A stretch of 64,000 nt of DNA from CAYNJG01 sp965216885 (lineage in GTDB: Bacteria > Planctomycetota > Planctomycetia > Pirellulales > Pirellulaceae): NCBI GenBank assembly GCA_965216885.1, contig OZ244209.1, positions 4,712,001 to 4,776,000 of the forward strand, read 5' to 3'. The position numbers and the translations under genes were made by a program. The notes under the pieces were generated by a model. It did not search any database, was not told the origin of the DNA, and saw only the letters and a program-made list of their open reading frames with translations. Below, in pieces: positions 35,306-43,640 of this stretch; the stretch's first letter is position 1; each line of letters begins with the position of its first letter.

Positions 35306-35770
35306 ATGACTGAGCTGGATCACCCCAACGTTCACCTGTTCACCGATGGCGCCTGCAGCGGAAACCCCGGGCCCGGCGGCTGGGGCTTCATCCTGCGGCA
35401 CTTGCGCACAGGCAAGGAGATGGAGAAATCCGGCGGCGAACCCGAATCCACGAATAATCGCATGGAACTGACGGCGGTTGTCGAGGGGCTAAAGATTCTT
35501 TCGAGACCCTGCTACGTCGAACTCTTTACGGACAGCGTTTATGTCGGCAAGGGCATGACCGAATGGATGAAGAAGTGGAAGTCCAACGGCTGGAAAAGAC
35601 GTGAAGGGAAATCGCTCAAGCCCGTCAAGAACGAAGACCTTTGGCGACTGCTAGACGAACAAATGAGTCGCCATCGTATCAAGTATACGCGTGTCGCCGG
35701 TCACAGCGGCCACGAGGAAAACGAACGTTGCGACCAGCTCGCCGTCGAGGCCGCCGCGAAGTTTCGTTGA
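35306..35770 (+). CDS. rnhA: Ribonuclease HI
   Basis: The 154-residue enzyme degrades RNA in RNA-DNA hybrids. It has the catalytic acidic residues in VHLFTDGACSGNPGPGGWG, in the helix containing NNRMELTAVVEGL, in LFTDSVYVGKGM and in the last ENERCDQLAV. The basic helical protrusion MKKWKSNGWKRREGK and the VAGHSGHEENERCD loop are also classic RNase HI. Length and order of motifs match the E. coli enzyme. It lies 90 bases downstream of the sensor kinase. Confidence 0.95.
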   Translation: MTELDHPNVHLFTDGACSGNPGPGGWGFILRHLRTGKEMEKSGGEPESTNNRMELTAVVEGLKILSRPCYVELFTDSVYVGKGMTEWMKKWKSNGWKRREGKSLKPVKNEDLWRLLDEQMSRHRIKYTRVAGHSGHEENERCDQLAVEAAAKFR

Positions 35771-36154
35771 ACCTGCCAAGGCGTTTTTGGGGCCCAACAG
35801 CGTCTCCGTCCTCGCCGAGGCCGATGGCCCTCAGCCGATCAAATGGCTCAGAAATCCGAACGGCCCCGCGCTAACAAAAAACCACGCTCACTTGCAGTTG
35901 GCCGAAAAATCTGAATTTTCGGCGTGCCCCGATGTGGACGGGAAATCCCCGCGAGGAAAACGCAATTCCAGCGTGCTGCGGTCTCGCACTCATGCCATGC
36001 TGGCAAAAAACGCAGATTTCGCGTCAGAAGTCGTCAGCGTTGCGTTAACCAAACAGCCGACAGCCCCCAAACCGTCACGGCGACTTGTGGGCCGTGCCAC
36101 TCCGTAGAGATTCTGGCTGTCTGGCGAGTCACTCATCCAACCGAAGGAGACATC
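35771..36154. other. Intergenic region with one hairpin
   Basis: About 380 bases separate rnhA from the small membrane-protein gene. One perfect 8-bp hairpin, GCCGAAAA/TTTTCGGC with a 7-base loop, lies at 35901-35923; the T bases are inside the stem, so it is not an ordinary terminator. The remainder shows no gene that I can support. Confidence 0.4.
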
Positions 36155-36346
36155 ATGACGATCGCACCTATTGGCGGATTCCGAGGATTGCTTGCCCTTA
36201 CCGTAGTGGGCCTGTTTATTTTTACCGCCCCCATGACGATGACCTGGATTGCTCCCCTGGTACAGTCCGGTCCGCCAGCAAGCTTTTCTGAATGGGACTA
36301 CGAGAGCGAGCTACACGAGCAAGAGTTTCGTTACGTCGCACCGTAA
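36155..36346 (+). CDS. Small membrane protein (63 residues)
   Basis: ATG 36155 lies 6 bases after a strong GAAGGAG Shine-Dalgarno sequence, which is the best evidence that this short frame is translated. The product has one hydrophobic helix (LLALTVVGLFIFTAPMTMTW, about residues 12-31), then a polar, acidic C-terminus (EWDYESELHEQEF). The much longer frame upstream of the ATG does not look like protein. The function is unknown. Confidence 0.6.
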   Translation: MTIAPIGGFRGLLALTVVGLFIFTAPMTMTWIAPLVQSGPPASFSEWDYESELHEQEFRYVAP

Positions 36347-36379
36347 GTGAATCCGTAGCGACGCCCGGAAACCTTGAAA

Positions 36380-37516
36380 CTAGCTTTCTGGTTTCGCCAC
36401 GTCGTCTGACTTCGTCGCAACGTCTGACTTCGTCGCAACGTCTGACGTTGCCATACCGTCGTTAGCGTTCACTTCGGCGTCGCTGGTCGCCACATCGCCG
36501 GAATCCTCGGTATCGGCTGCCGCCCCGGACTTTTTCGCGTCACTCTTGGGCGGCTGCCCTACCAGCAGCACATCTTCCATTTCGTATCCGGTGTATTTCT
36601 CGATGCCGGACACCAGTTGCATCAGTGCATACATCATGACCGCAACGCTGGGCAGCGTAATCACCGGCCAGCTCCACAACGTCATCTGGCCCATTTCCCT
36701 GACGAATTCTGGCGAGCCCGTTTCGCTGCGGATGAAGAACTTGGCGAGCGCGTAATTCAGAATCGCACTCAATACAAACGAGCCCGCAAGGTACAGCGTG
36801 CACCGCGCCATCAGTTTTTCGAACAGCGATTCGTTCTGCTTTTCCTTGAGCGCTGCTTCGACTTTCGGGACATTGAACAGTTCGGGCGTGTAGAGGAAGG
36901 TGCGAATCAATGGAAATCGAGTTCGCAACGACACCAACACCGCGATCGCAAACAGCGCGGGTATGGCGGCTTCCTTGATGGCAATCCAGTCCTTGTCCAG
37001 TTCCAGCAGTCCGACGCCGCCAGAAATCAGAATGCTGACGAAACCCAACACCGAAAAGAAGTTGTACTTCCTGCGCGTGACAAAGTCGTAGATCCCGTAG
37101 CAAACGGGAAAGGCGAGCGCAACAACCAGCAGGGCAGCAGGATTGAAGGCGGGAACCGACCCGTCCACGATCGCCCCCAGCTTGTCTCCCCCGCCAACCG
37201 AATCGCCGATCGTCGCCAACTGAACCAGGAAGCCTTCGGCAGGAGCAGTAATGTCAACCGTGGCCGCTTCGCTTCCAATGGTACACAGTGCATCGCCTGC
37301 CGTGACGGCCGCATCTGATTTGATGTGCCAGTTGATGATGGCCGCTTCAGCAATGTCGGAGGCGGACTCCGGAACCGGAAGTGCCGTGCCTCCGCGACTC
37401 TGAAAACCGCGATACCAGCCCTCCCCCTTGGACATCATCAACGAGGGTAGCAAAACATTCAGGCCCAGGTTGAGCCAGATGTTTTCACGTTTTGGGGGAG
37501 CGTTTTCCTGCGTCAT
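36380..37516 (-). CDS. VC0807-like multi-spanning membrane protein with inserted lipoyl-like domain
   Basis: The 378-residue protein starts with a short membrane anchor (NIWLNLGLNVLLPSLM), then has a lipoyl/biotinyl-like fold at about residues 50-118: INWHIKSDAAVTAGDALCTI, GSEAATVDITAPAEGFL, GDSVGGGDKLGAIVDG. Membrane helices typical of VC0807-type proteins follow (AFPVCYGIYDFVTRRKYNF, IKEAAIPALFAIAVLVSLR and more). The attachment lysine expected at the tip of the lipoyl hairpin is replaced (E83-A84-A85), so the domain cannot be lipoylated there. The C-terminus is an acidic tail with SDVATKSD repeats, exact at DNA level in 18-bp units. The function is unknown. Confidence 0.7.
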   Translation of the reverse strand: MTQENAPPKRENIWLNLGLNVLLPSLMMSKGEGWYRGFQSRGGTALPVPESASDIAEAAIINWHIKSDAAVTAGDALCTIGSEAATVDITAPAEGFLVQLATIGDSVGGGDKLGAIVDGSVPAFNPAALLVVALAFPVCYGIYDFVTRRKYNFFSVLGFVSILISGGVGLLELDKDWIAIKEAAIPALFAIAVLVSLRTRFPLIRTFLYTPELFNVPKVEAALKEKQNESLFEKLMARCTLYLAGSFVLSAILNYALAKFFIRSETGSPEFVREMGQMTLWSWPVITLPSVAVMMYALMQLVSGIEKYTGYEMEDVLLVGQPPKSDAKKSGAAADTEDSGDVATSDAEVNANDGMATSDVATKSDVATKSDDVAKPES

Positions 37517-37595
37517 GCGAACCTTGTTCCGAACGAATCTGAAGTTCGCAACATTGTAGCCGGTTTCTGTTTTCCGTGACCGCGGCCCGAAATGA

Positions 37596-38012
37596 TCAAT
37601 ATTTTGGACGCTTCAGGTTCATGAAGTCATTCATCGTCGCGGGTGTCGAGTCGACGGGCTGCTTGGGAAAGAACGTATCCAGCAGCGATTTCTTCGGCTT
37701 GGACTTTCCCTTGCTGGCGAAAGGATTCAGCGACTTGCCAAAATCCTGCACACCCTTCAGCGAGTCGCGTGTCTTCTGAAACATCGACCCTGTGCTCTTC
37801 TCGGCACGATCGATCAATTTCGTCGGAGATGGCAAACCGAATGTCTTGTCAGAGGTCTTTTTCGTTTTTGCAAACGGATTCACATTGTCGTACGAGCGAG
37901 TTGCCGCTTTCTTCTTGCCGAACGGCCACATTGCCGACAACGGGTTGTCCTGAGCCTGAGCGGGCGCGGCGAAAAGTAAGCAAACGAAAGTGCATACCAG
38001 CAGACGTGTCAT
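37596..38012 (-). CDS. Small basic secreted protein of unknown function
   Basis: ATG 38012 has AAGGA 8 bases upstream. The 138-residue product has a clear signal peptide (MTRLLVCTFVCLLFAAPAQAQ). The mature part is Lys/Ser/Pro/Phe-rich and contains repeated short blocks around NPF (NPFAKTKK and NPFASKGK). It is probably disordered and positively charged, and exported to the periplasm or beyond. I do not recognise a family. Confidence 0.6.
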   Translation of the reverse strand: MTRLLVCTFVCLLFAAPAQAQDNPLSAMWPFGKKKAATRSYDNVNPFAKTKKTSDKTFGLPSPTKLIDRAEKSTGSMFQKTRDSLKGVQDFGKSLNPFASKGKSKPKKSLLDTFFPKQPVDSTPATMNDFMNLKRPKY

Positions 38013-38195
38013 TGCGAGAGGTCCTTCTGCGAGGTTCCTTCAACGTGAAATGTAACAGGCGAAACAGCCCAAAACGAAGAGGGCGGGAGTGTTTCAGATT
38101 GCCGGAAACGAGTCCAGACGGATCCCCAAGCCGAGGTACGCGGGGCTCAAGCTATCAGCTATCTTTAATGTTCACGCGAACCAACGAGAACGATC

Positions 38196-38996
38196 ATGAC
38201 GAAGACTGGATTCATTGGAGCTGGCCAAATGGCTCGAGCTCTCGCACGCGGCTTTGTAGATGCTGGCAAAATCGACGCCACCAACGTTGTTGCGTGCGAC
38301 CCGTCCGCCGAAGCCTTGGCGGCCTTTTCCGCAGAAGTCGCTGGGGCTGCCACCACCAGCAATGCACAACAATGTGTCACCGACTGCGAAGTCGTCTTCC
38401 TCGCCGTCAAACCGCAACACATGACGGGCGTCTTCGATAGCATCCAGCCAAACGATGATCGGCTCTTTGTCTCCATCGCCGCCGGTGTTACGCTGGCAAC
38501 GCTGACCGCGGGCCTGAAGACCGAGCGTATCGTTCGCGTCATGCCCAATACTCCCTGCCTCGTCGGCGCGGGCGCCGCTGGTTACTGCCTTGGCGATGGC
38601 GCCAGCAGTGCGGATGGCGACCTGGTGGGCGAATTACTGAATGCCGTTGGAGTTGCGTTCCAGCTCTCCGAACCACTGCTGGACGCCGTAACGGGACTCT
38701 CCGGTTCGGGCCCCGCATTCGTCTACCAGATCATCGAAGCACTCAGCGACGGCGGTGTCCGAGCCGGTTTGCCGCGGAATGTCGCCACCCAACTGGCCGC
38801 TCAGACGGTACTGGGGTCGGCAAAAATGGTTCTGGATACCAACGAACATCCAGCCGTACTGAAAGACCGTGTCGCCAGTCCGGGTGGCACGACGATCGCC
38901 GGACTTCACGCACTGGAAGCGGGCGGTCTACGTGGCACCCTGATCGACGCGGTCAAGTCTGCCACCGACAGGTCAAAAGAGCTGGGCCAGTCTTGA
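38196..38996 (+). CDS. proC: Pyrroline-5-carboxylate reductase
   Basis: The 266-residue enzyme catalyses the last step of proline synthesis, NAD(P)H-dependent reduction of P5C. It opens with MTKTGFIGAGQMARALARG, the Rossmann GxGxxA motif, and has the family C-terminal signature GSGPAFVYQIIEALSDGGVR and DRVASPGGTTIAGLHALE. The length is normal. proB lies at 62.4-63.5 kb, and the arginine/ornithine-to-proline pair at 43.6-45.7 kb. proA was not seen in the window. Confidence 0.95.
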   Translation: MTKTGFIGAGQMARALARGFVDAGKIDATNVVACDPSAEALAAFSAEVAGAATTSNAQQCVTDCEVVFLAVKPQHMTGVFDSIQPNDDRLFVSIAAGVTLATLTAGLKTERIVRVMPNTPCLVGAGAAGYCLGDGASSADGDLVGELLNAVGVAFQLSEPLLDAVTGLSGSGPAFVYQIIEALSDGGVRAGLPRNVATQLAAQTVLGSAKMVLDTNEHPAVLKDRVASPGGTTIAGLHALEAGGLRGTLIDAVKSATDRSKELGQS

Positions 38997-39067
38997 GGCC
39001 GGCCTGTAACGAAGTAGACCGAAGAAAACACCGGCGAGTAAGAGACCGCGTGGCGAGATTGCGGCGG

Positions 39068-39715
39068 TTACTGCGGAACCTCGGCCACCTGAAACAGCCG
39101 AGCGTGCAAGTTTCGCAGCATCGCCTGCTCCAGCGATTCATCGCGTCCCAGCGGAATCCATCCCAGTGTTGCAGGACCAAGCTGCCGATCGTAGTCGTCA
39201 AAGGCAATCAGGCTACCGTCATGCCGGCGGACACTCGATCCCACCGTGGAATACTCGGGCTGGCTGACGTCTTCCAGCTCCTTGAAGACTTCGACAAACA
39301 CCTGAAAACCTTCTGCGACGGGAATCACCCTCAGATGAGCTGATCGACGTAGCGACTGCAGTGTCGCGTGCATGCGTTCGTAACCGGGCGTCGAATCCCG
39401 CATCAGAAATTCGGTAATCGTTGCACCTGCTTTGGGCTGCGTCACAATGCGACCCTCCATCAGCACACCACCGATCTCCCGCACCTGTTGCTCGCTGGCA
39501 ATGTCAAAGTAATCGTCTACCATGTCGACGATCTGATTCCAGGTAAATTCCGGCTCCGCCACCGGCACGACCATTGGGTTCGGCATCGCAACGACAGAAC
39601 CATCCTGGGCGGGCCCCGCGTATCGTCGCGTGATCAATCGACATCCGCACTGCCCCAACAATGCAATCAGAAGCAGCGAACTGATCAGCGACACATTGAA
39701 ACGGGAAATATTCAC
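39068..39715 (-). CDS. Putative lipoprotein of unknown function
   Basis: GTG 39715 gives a lipoprotein signal (a hydrophobic run followed by LLGQCGC), so Cys at about residue 22 or 24 would be lipidated. The product is 215 residues. The mature part has a short Pro-rich linker, then PEFTWNQIVDMVDDYFDIASEQQVREIGGVL, IVTQPKAGATITEFL, and a C-terminal helical stretch with LGRDESLEQAMLRNLHARLF. It looks globular and conserved, but I cannot name the family. It is divergent from the YacP-like gene, with a 78-base gap. Confidence 0.65.
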   Translation of the reverse strand: MNISRFNVSLISSLLLIALLGQCGCRLITRRYAGPAQDGSVVAMPNPMVVPVAEPEFTWNQIVDMVDDYFDIASEQQVREIGGVLMEGRIVTQPKAGATITEFLMRDSTPGYERMHATLQSLRRSAHLRVIPVAEGFQVFVEVFKELEDVSQPEYSTVGSSVRRHDGSLIAFDDYDRQLGPATLGWIPLGRDESLEQAMLRNLHARLFQVAEVPQ

Positions 39716-39793
39716 GTTGTCCGAATCTGGTGACAAGGAAAGAATGAAACAGCCGACGGCGTCCGAGCCTAAAACGTCCGGCGGGAGAGTGTC

Positions 39794-40528
39794 TTGAATC
39801 GCCGACGCAACGACAATAGCAACCGACGACACGCTAGCGACGTCGCGCGCTCGGGCGGCCGCGAGGTGCTGATTGACGGCTACAACCTGATGCATGTGAC
39901 CCGATTCAAGCCCGTCGGCAATAGCGAGGGCGAGCTGCGCCGTTGTCGCGAGGGTTTGCTATCGATGCTGGCGAAGTGCCTGCCATCCTCGCGGTACCGA
40001 AGAATCACCGTCGTGTTCGATTCCTCCAACGCTCCGGGGCACCTGCCGGATCAGATGTCGTGGCGACACATCGAAGTCCTCTTCGCACGCGAGCAAAACT
40101 CAGCGGACGACCAAATCGCGTTGATGATCAGCCAGCACTCGACGCCCAAACAACTGGTCGTGGTATCCAGCGACCACCGCGTGCAGATCGCCGCCAACCG
40201 TCGTCGTGCGATCTGGGTCGATTCGGACCCGTGGATCGAAGCGATTCTGGATCAGAATGAATTGGCGGAGGCACCTGACCACCAGCAAAATGCCAATCCC
40301 AAGTTGGCCGAACGCGACAAAGATCCAGCCCCGCGCGAGACCCCGGATCTCTCGTCGGACGAGCTCTCTGATTTCATCCGGACGATGAACGAGCCGATCT
40401 CACTGGATGACGAGAAAAAGCGACCAGCCGGTTCCCGCGACTCGGGTCCCCGCGACGCCGGCAGCCAGGAAGACGAGTTTGAAAATCCGTTTCCGGAAGG
40501 CTATTTCGATGATCTCGAAGACGAGTAG
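39794..40528 (+). CDS. YacP-like NYN-domain protein (predicted ribonuclease)
   Basis: The 244-residue protein has an N-terminal NYN (PIN-like) domain of the YacP family: EVLIDGYNLMHV, RRITVVFDSSNAP, EQNSADDQIALMI and VVVSSDHRVQIAA. These give the acidic metal-binding residues of a predicted RNase. The C-terminal 90 residues are acidic and low-complexity, which is longer than usual. The start is TTG 39794, with GGGAG seven bases upstream. In Bacillus the YacP relative (Rae1) cleaves mRNA in the ribosomal A site; whether that applies here is unknown. Confidence 0.85.
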   Translation: MNRRRNDNSNRRHASDVARSGGREVLIDGYNLMHVTRFKPVGNSEGELRRCREGLLSMLAKCLPSSRYRRITVVFDSSNAPGHLPDQMSWRHIEVLFAREQNSADDQIALMISQHSTPKQLVVVSSDHRVQIAANRRRAIWVDSDPWIEAILDQNELAEAPDHQQNANPKLAERDKDPAPRETPDLSSDELSDFIRTMNEPISLDDEKKRPAGSRDSGPRDAGSQEDEFENPFPEGYFDDLEDE

Positions 40529-40622
40529 CAGATAGCCGATAACGGATAGGCAATGGGCCGTTCTTGCCCCGGACACCTCGGCTAGTCCCAACTCCTCAGC
40601 CAGCCCACCGGCAAAGAGTCGT

Positions 40623-42014
40623 TCAAAGCCGGTTCGTGCGTCGCCCACGAAAATGCTCGCGCCAGAAATCTGCCCAGGCTATCCGAGCCGTCTCGAAATC
40701 CTCTTTCGTTGGATCGTCATCGCCGGGACCAAGATCTTCCCCGCCGGCGAGCGCCAACATTGCATGGTAGGCACGCTGCCGCAGTTTCACGTTCTTCGAC
40801 TGAAACGCCCCCAGAATCAGATTCGCGGCGCGAAATATCGCCTCATCCGAATGCAGCCGATGCGTCTCATCAATCAGACACTGCATCGCGTAGGCGACAT
40901 CGCTCATGTTGTTGCTGCTCAGGTCGTTAATGATCAACATCTCGCCACTCACGCTGCCGACAAACCGGTGCGTTCCATTCGTTTCCGAGGCGATGCGGCG
41001 CAAGCGCCTGCGATTGCGCATATCCTCGAAAGCAATCGTGTGAATCGGCACGGAGTCCTTTCGCATCCGCACAATGATCTGCTCGATCGTTGGATTTCGG
41101 GGAATGCCGTGCGAGTTGACTTCCTGCCCATTGAACTCGCCGTCGGACAACAAAAAGATGGCGTCGGGCTTCAGTTGTAGTGCCATCATGGTGCCGTACC
41201 GCGGATCGGTCCCGCCGCCCAGCCCCATGTTGTTGATCCACATCGCAATGCGTTGCTTGTTAACCTTCGTCGCGCGAATCATGCGCGGCGACTGGTCAAA
41301 CATCACCCGCGTGCGATAACTGAACATGAAGACGCAGAACTTCTGGTTTTCTTCAAGCTGACTGATTGAACGTAGCAGTTCGCGACAGGCGACGTGGAAC
41401 CGCGTCATGCCGTACTGGCTCTCCTGCCCCATGCTGGTCGAGCGGTCCACGACATAAACGAACTCGTCACCGTAAGCATCGGCACCAAAGAACGAGCCCT
41501 TCTTGTTCGAATCACTCTTGGCCCCGCTGTCACCCGGCTTGTCGACGGAATCGCTGAGCACCGCCATTGGATCCGCAAGCTCGAGCCCCGTCGCGAGGTC
41601 GGCCATTTCCAGAACCAGCTCGGGCTCCTTGAATGCCATCTCCGGAGGCGCGGTCACCGCAGAGACCGGTGTCTCCATTGGCAATTCGGTCAGCTCTTCC
41701 GTTTCGACACTGAACGTTTCGATCGACTCTTGGGCACTGGTGTTGGCCACGGACATCTCAATGTCCAGCGCACCCTGATGCTGCACGGTGGCGAACATGA
41801 CGCCCAACCCAATCAACAGGATCATGTGGACCGCCGCCGAAGAGAGCGCCCCCACCATCGACGTTCGCGTGGGTTGCATGGACTCGACAATTGAAACCGA
41901 GCCAAAACGGTCAGCGAGCGTAGCGTCAGATGTGTCCTCAACAACCTCTTTCGAAATGGAATCGAAAGAAGGAAGCGGCGGTGGTGCCGAATCGAGGATT
42001 TCTGAAACACTCAT
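40623..42014 (-). CDS. Membrane-anchored von Willebrand factor A protein
   Basis: The 463-residue protein has a Pro/Ser-rich start, one membrane helix (about residues 52-75) and an acidic linker. A VWA domain follows from about residue 185, with the MIDAS motif DRSTSM, the conserved threonine in GGGTDPRYG, and the aspartate in LLSDGEFNG. The C-terminal 110 residues add a helical segment with RAANLILGAFQSKNVKLRQRAYH and are not part of the VWA fold. It probably binds a partner at the membrane in a metal-dependent manner. No MoxR-like ATPase gene is adjacent. Confidence 0.8.
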   Translation of the reverse strand: MSVSEILDSAPPPLPSFDSISKEVVEDTSDATLADRFGSVSIVESMQPTRTSMVGALSSAAVHMILLIGLGVMFATVQHQGALDIEMSVANTSAQESIETFSVETEELTELPMETPVSAVTAPPEMAFKEPELVLEMADLATGLELADPMAVLSDSVDKPGDSGAKSDSNKKGSFFGADAYGDEFVYVVDRSTSMGQESQYGMTRFHVACRELLRSISQLEENQKFCVFMFSYRTRVMFDQSPRMIRATKVNKQRIAMWINNMGLGGGTDPRYGTMMALQLKPDAIFLLSDGEFNGQEVNSHGIPRNPTIEQIIVRMRKDSVPIHTIAFEDMRNRRRLRRIASETNGTHRFVGSVSGEMLIINDLSSNNMSDVAYAMQCLIDETHRLHSDEAIFRAANLILGAFQSKNVKLRQRAYHAMLALAGGEDLGPGDDDPTKEDFETARIAWADFWREHFRGRRTNRL

Positions 42015-42426
42015 AAGACAGCCGTTTACTGCAAGGAAATAGTTTCCTCAGGGATCCTGATTGTAGTACTAACGAAGCATCAAACGCCATTCACGGGTGG
42101 GAAAGCGACAACCCCGCCCTCCGAATGAGGCAAACCTGAGCGATTTAGGTAAAGCATCTCACCCAACCATCTATCGCCGAGCCGTGACACAACGCGCCAC
42201 TTTTTTCTATACGCGATTTGGACTCCGCCGTGGACGCGCGACATTGTCCAGCGTCTCGCAGCCGTTCGCCGCCCTGCCGTCGCCATTCTATCGGGCGAGG
42301 ATTAGAGCAAGATGAGAACCGATGGGAGTACGAAGAGAGGCGAGCGGACGAGCGGACGAGCGGACGAGCGGACGAGCAGGCGAGCAACTGACAACTGACA
42401 ACTGCCTACTGCCTACTGCCTACTGC
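42015..42426. other. Intergenic region with short tandem repeats at its right end
   Basis: About 410 bases lie between the start of the VWA gene (42014) and the stop of the next minus-strand gene. The left 300 bases show no gene, terminator or structured RNA that I can identify. The right end holds the tandem repeats listed separately. Confidence 0.4.
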
Positions 42427-42431
42427 CTACA
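42342..42431. repeat. Compound tandem repeat: 8-bp units then two kinds of 7-bp units
   Basis: Four exact copies of GAGCGGAC (42342-42373) are followed by a variant GAGCAGGC. Then come two copies of AACTGAC with a variant, and three to four copies of TACTGCC. The last units overlap the TAG stop codon of the minus-strand gene ending at 42427. Confidence 0.85.
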
Positions 42432-42831
42432 TGCGATCCAGCATGTCACGAACGTCATCCAGCACGTCGTCGACGTCGTCCTTGCGATGGCCGGACTGGT
42501 AGTCCTTCACAAGCTTTTCGAAACGGTCCAGCTTTTCGCGATTGAGCCGGGATACTTCCAGCTCGATCACATTGTCGTTCTTGCCGTCGGGTTCGTCGCC
42601 AATCATGACCCGCACATGAAACTTGATGCCGTCCGCGATGAGTCCCCGATCGGCTTTCCAGGAAGCCAGATTGTCCCAGGCAATGACCATCGATTCAGCA
42701 TCTTCATCTGGATCTTCCTTCAACTCCGCGGCGTCCCGAAACACCAGCTTGATGCCCTGCTCATTCACCAGGGCGATTCCGTGCGTCTTGCTCTTGAGCC
42801 CAAACATGCCGCTAACGTGGAAGGGAAGCAT
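42427..42831 (-). CDS. Conserved-looking protein of unknown function
   Basis: ATG 42831 follows AGAGG by a few bases and gives 134 residues. The frame continues open to 43053, but that portion overlaps the divergent MEKHLA gene and is not credible. The product opens with MLPFHVSGMFGLKSKTHGIAL. It has an alternating strand pattern (VFRDAAELKED, WKADRGLIADGIKFHVRVMI) and a C-terminal charged helix (HRKDDVDDVLDDVRDMLD). The stop codon lies inside a tandem repeat. I do not recognise the family. Confidence 0.65.
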   Translation of the reverse strand: MLPFHVSGMFGLKSKTHGIALVNEQGIKLVFRDAAELKEDPDEDAESMVIAWDNLASWKADRGLIADGIKFHVRVMIGDEPDGKNDNVIELEVSRLNREKLDRFEKLVKDYQSGHRKDDVDDVLDDVRDMLDRM

Positions 42832-42909
42832 CGCTACCTCTTTTCGATCACCCTGGATTTGTTGACACTGTTTCGTGCAAACTCGACTCATTCTAGCAAA
42901 CACCACGAA

Positions 42910-43383
42910 ATGCTCGAACTGCCATCCGCCAAAAACGGTTTTCACCACGAACATGCCTGCCTCCTGGCCCGGACCTATCGCCAATTCGTGGGTCACGACC
43001 TCATGGAAGACGCCGCCCCAAGCCTGCCGGATTTTGGCGATCGGCTGTACCACGCCCCGTTTTTCGTCGCTTCACACGGTACCCAGGAGGACCCGATCTT
43101 CAACTACGGCAATCAGGCGGCGTTGGACTTGTTTGAGTTCGACTGGGATTCGTTTATCGAGTTGCCGTCACGCAAATCGGCCGAACCCGTAAATCGCGAG
43201 GAGCGTGCGCGTCTGCTGGAAGCCGTTACGCGACAGAACTACATCGCGAACTACGCTGGCGTGCGCATCTCATCCACCGGTCGTCGCTTTCACATTCCCG
43301 CCGCAACCGTATGGAATGTGATCGACGAAGCGGGCCAGTACCGTGGTCAGGCGGCCACGTTCTCCAACTGGAAACATCTCTGA
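42910..43383 (+). CDS. MEKHLA-domain protein
   Basis: The 157-residue protein is one MEKHLA domain, a PAS-related fold. Landmarks are HACLLARTYRQFVGHDL, FFVASHGTQEDPIFNYGNQAALDLFEFDW, PSRKSAEPVNREERARLLE, NYAGVRISSTGRRFHIPAATVWNV and GQAATFSNW. In plants the domain ends HD-ZIP III regulators; bacterial stand-alone forms have no known function, and light or redox sensing has been proposed. It is divergent from the preceding gene, with a 78-base gap between starts. Confidence 0.9.
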   Translation: MLELPSAKNGFHHEHACLLARTYRQFVGHDLMEDAAPSLPDFGDRLYHAPFFVASHGTQEDPIFNYGNQAALDLFEFDWDSFIELPSRKSAEPVNREERARLLEAVTRQNYIANYAGVRISSTGRRFHIPAATVWNVIDEAGQYRGQAATFSNWKHL

Positions 43384-43640
43384 GTCGATAAACCGATAAT
43401 CCGAATCATCGTTGCGAGCCGGCAAGTAAACCCTGTGCGACCGGACGCAGAACCCCTGTTTGCGCAAACTGTCCGCGCCGAAATCGCAATTTCTGATTAC
43501 CTTAAAACAGGTAGCCCGTCGGTTGTCCCATCCGGATTCGACAGGCTCCGGCACCGCCAACAGGCGGTACCGATACAATGCTGTTAGCCCACAAGGCGAA
43601 CGCGTACTGTCTCTTCTGACACCAACCAACGGAGGCACCC

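Noticed and set aside
42342..42431. Repeat cluster as a CRISPR array
   Set aside because: Units are 7-8 bp and directly adjacent, with no spacers, and no cas genes are present.
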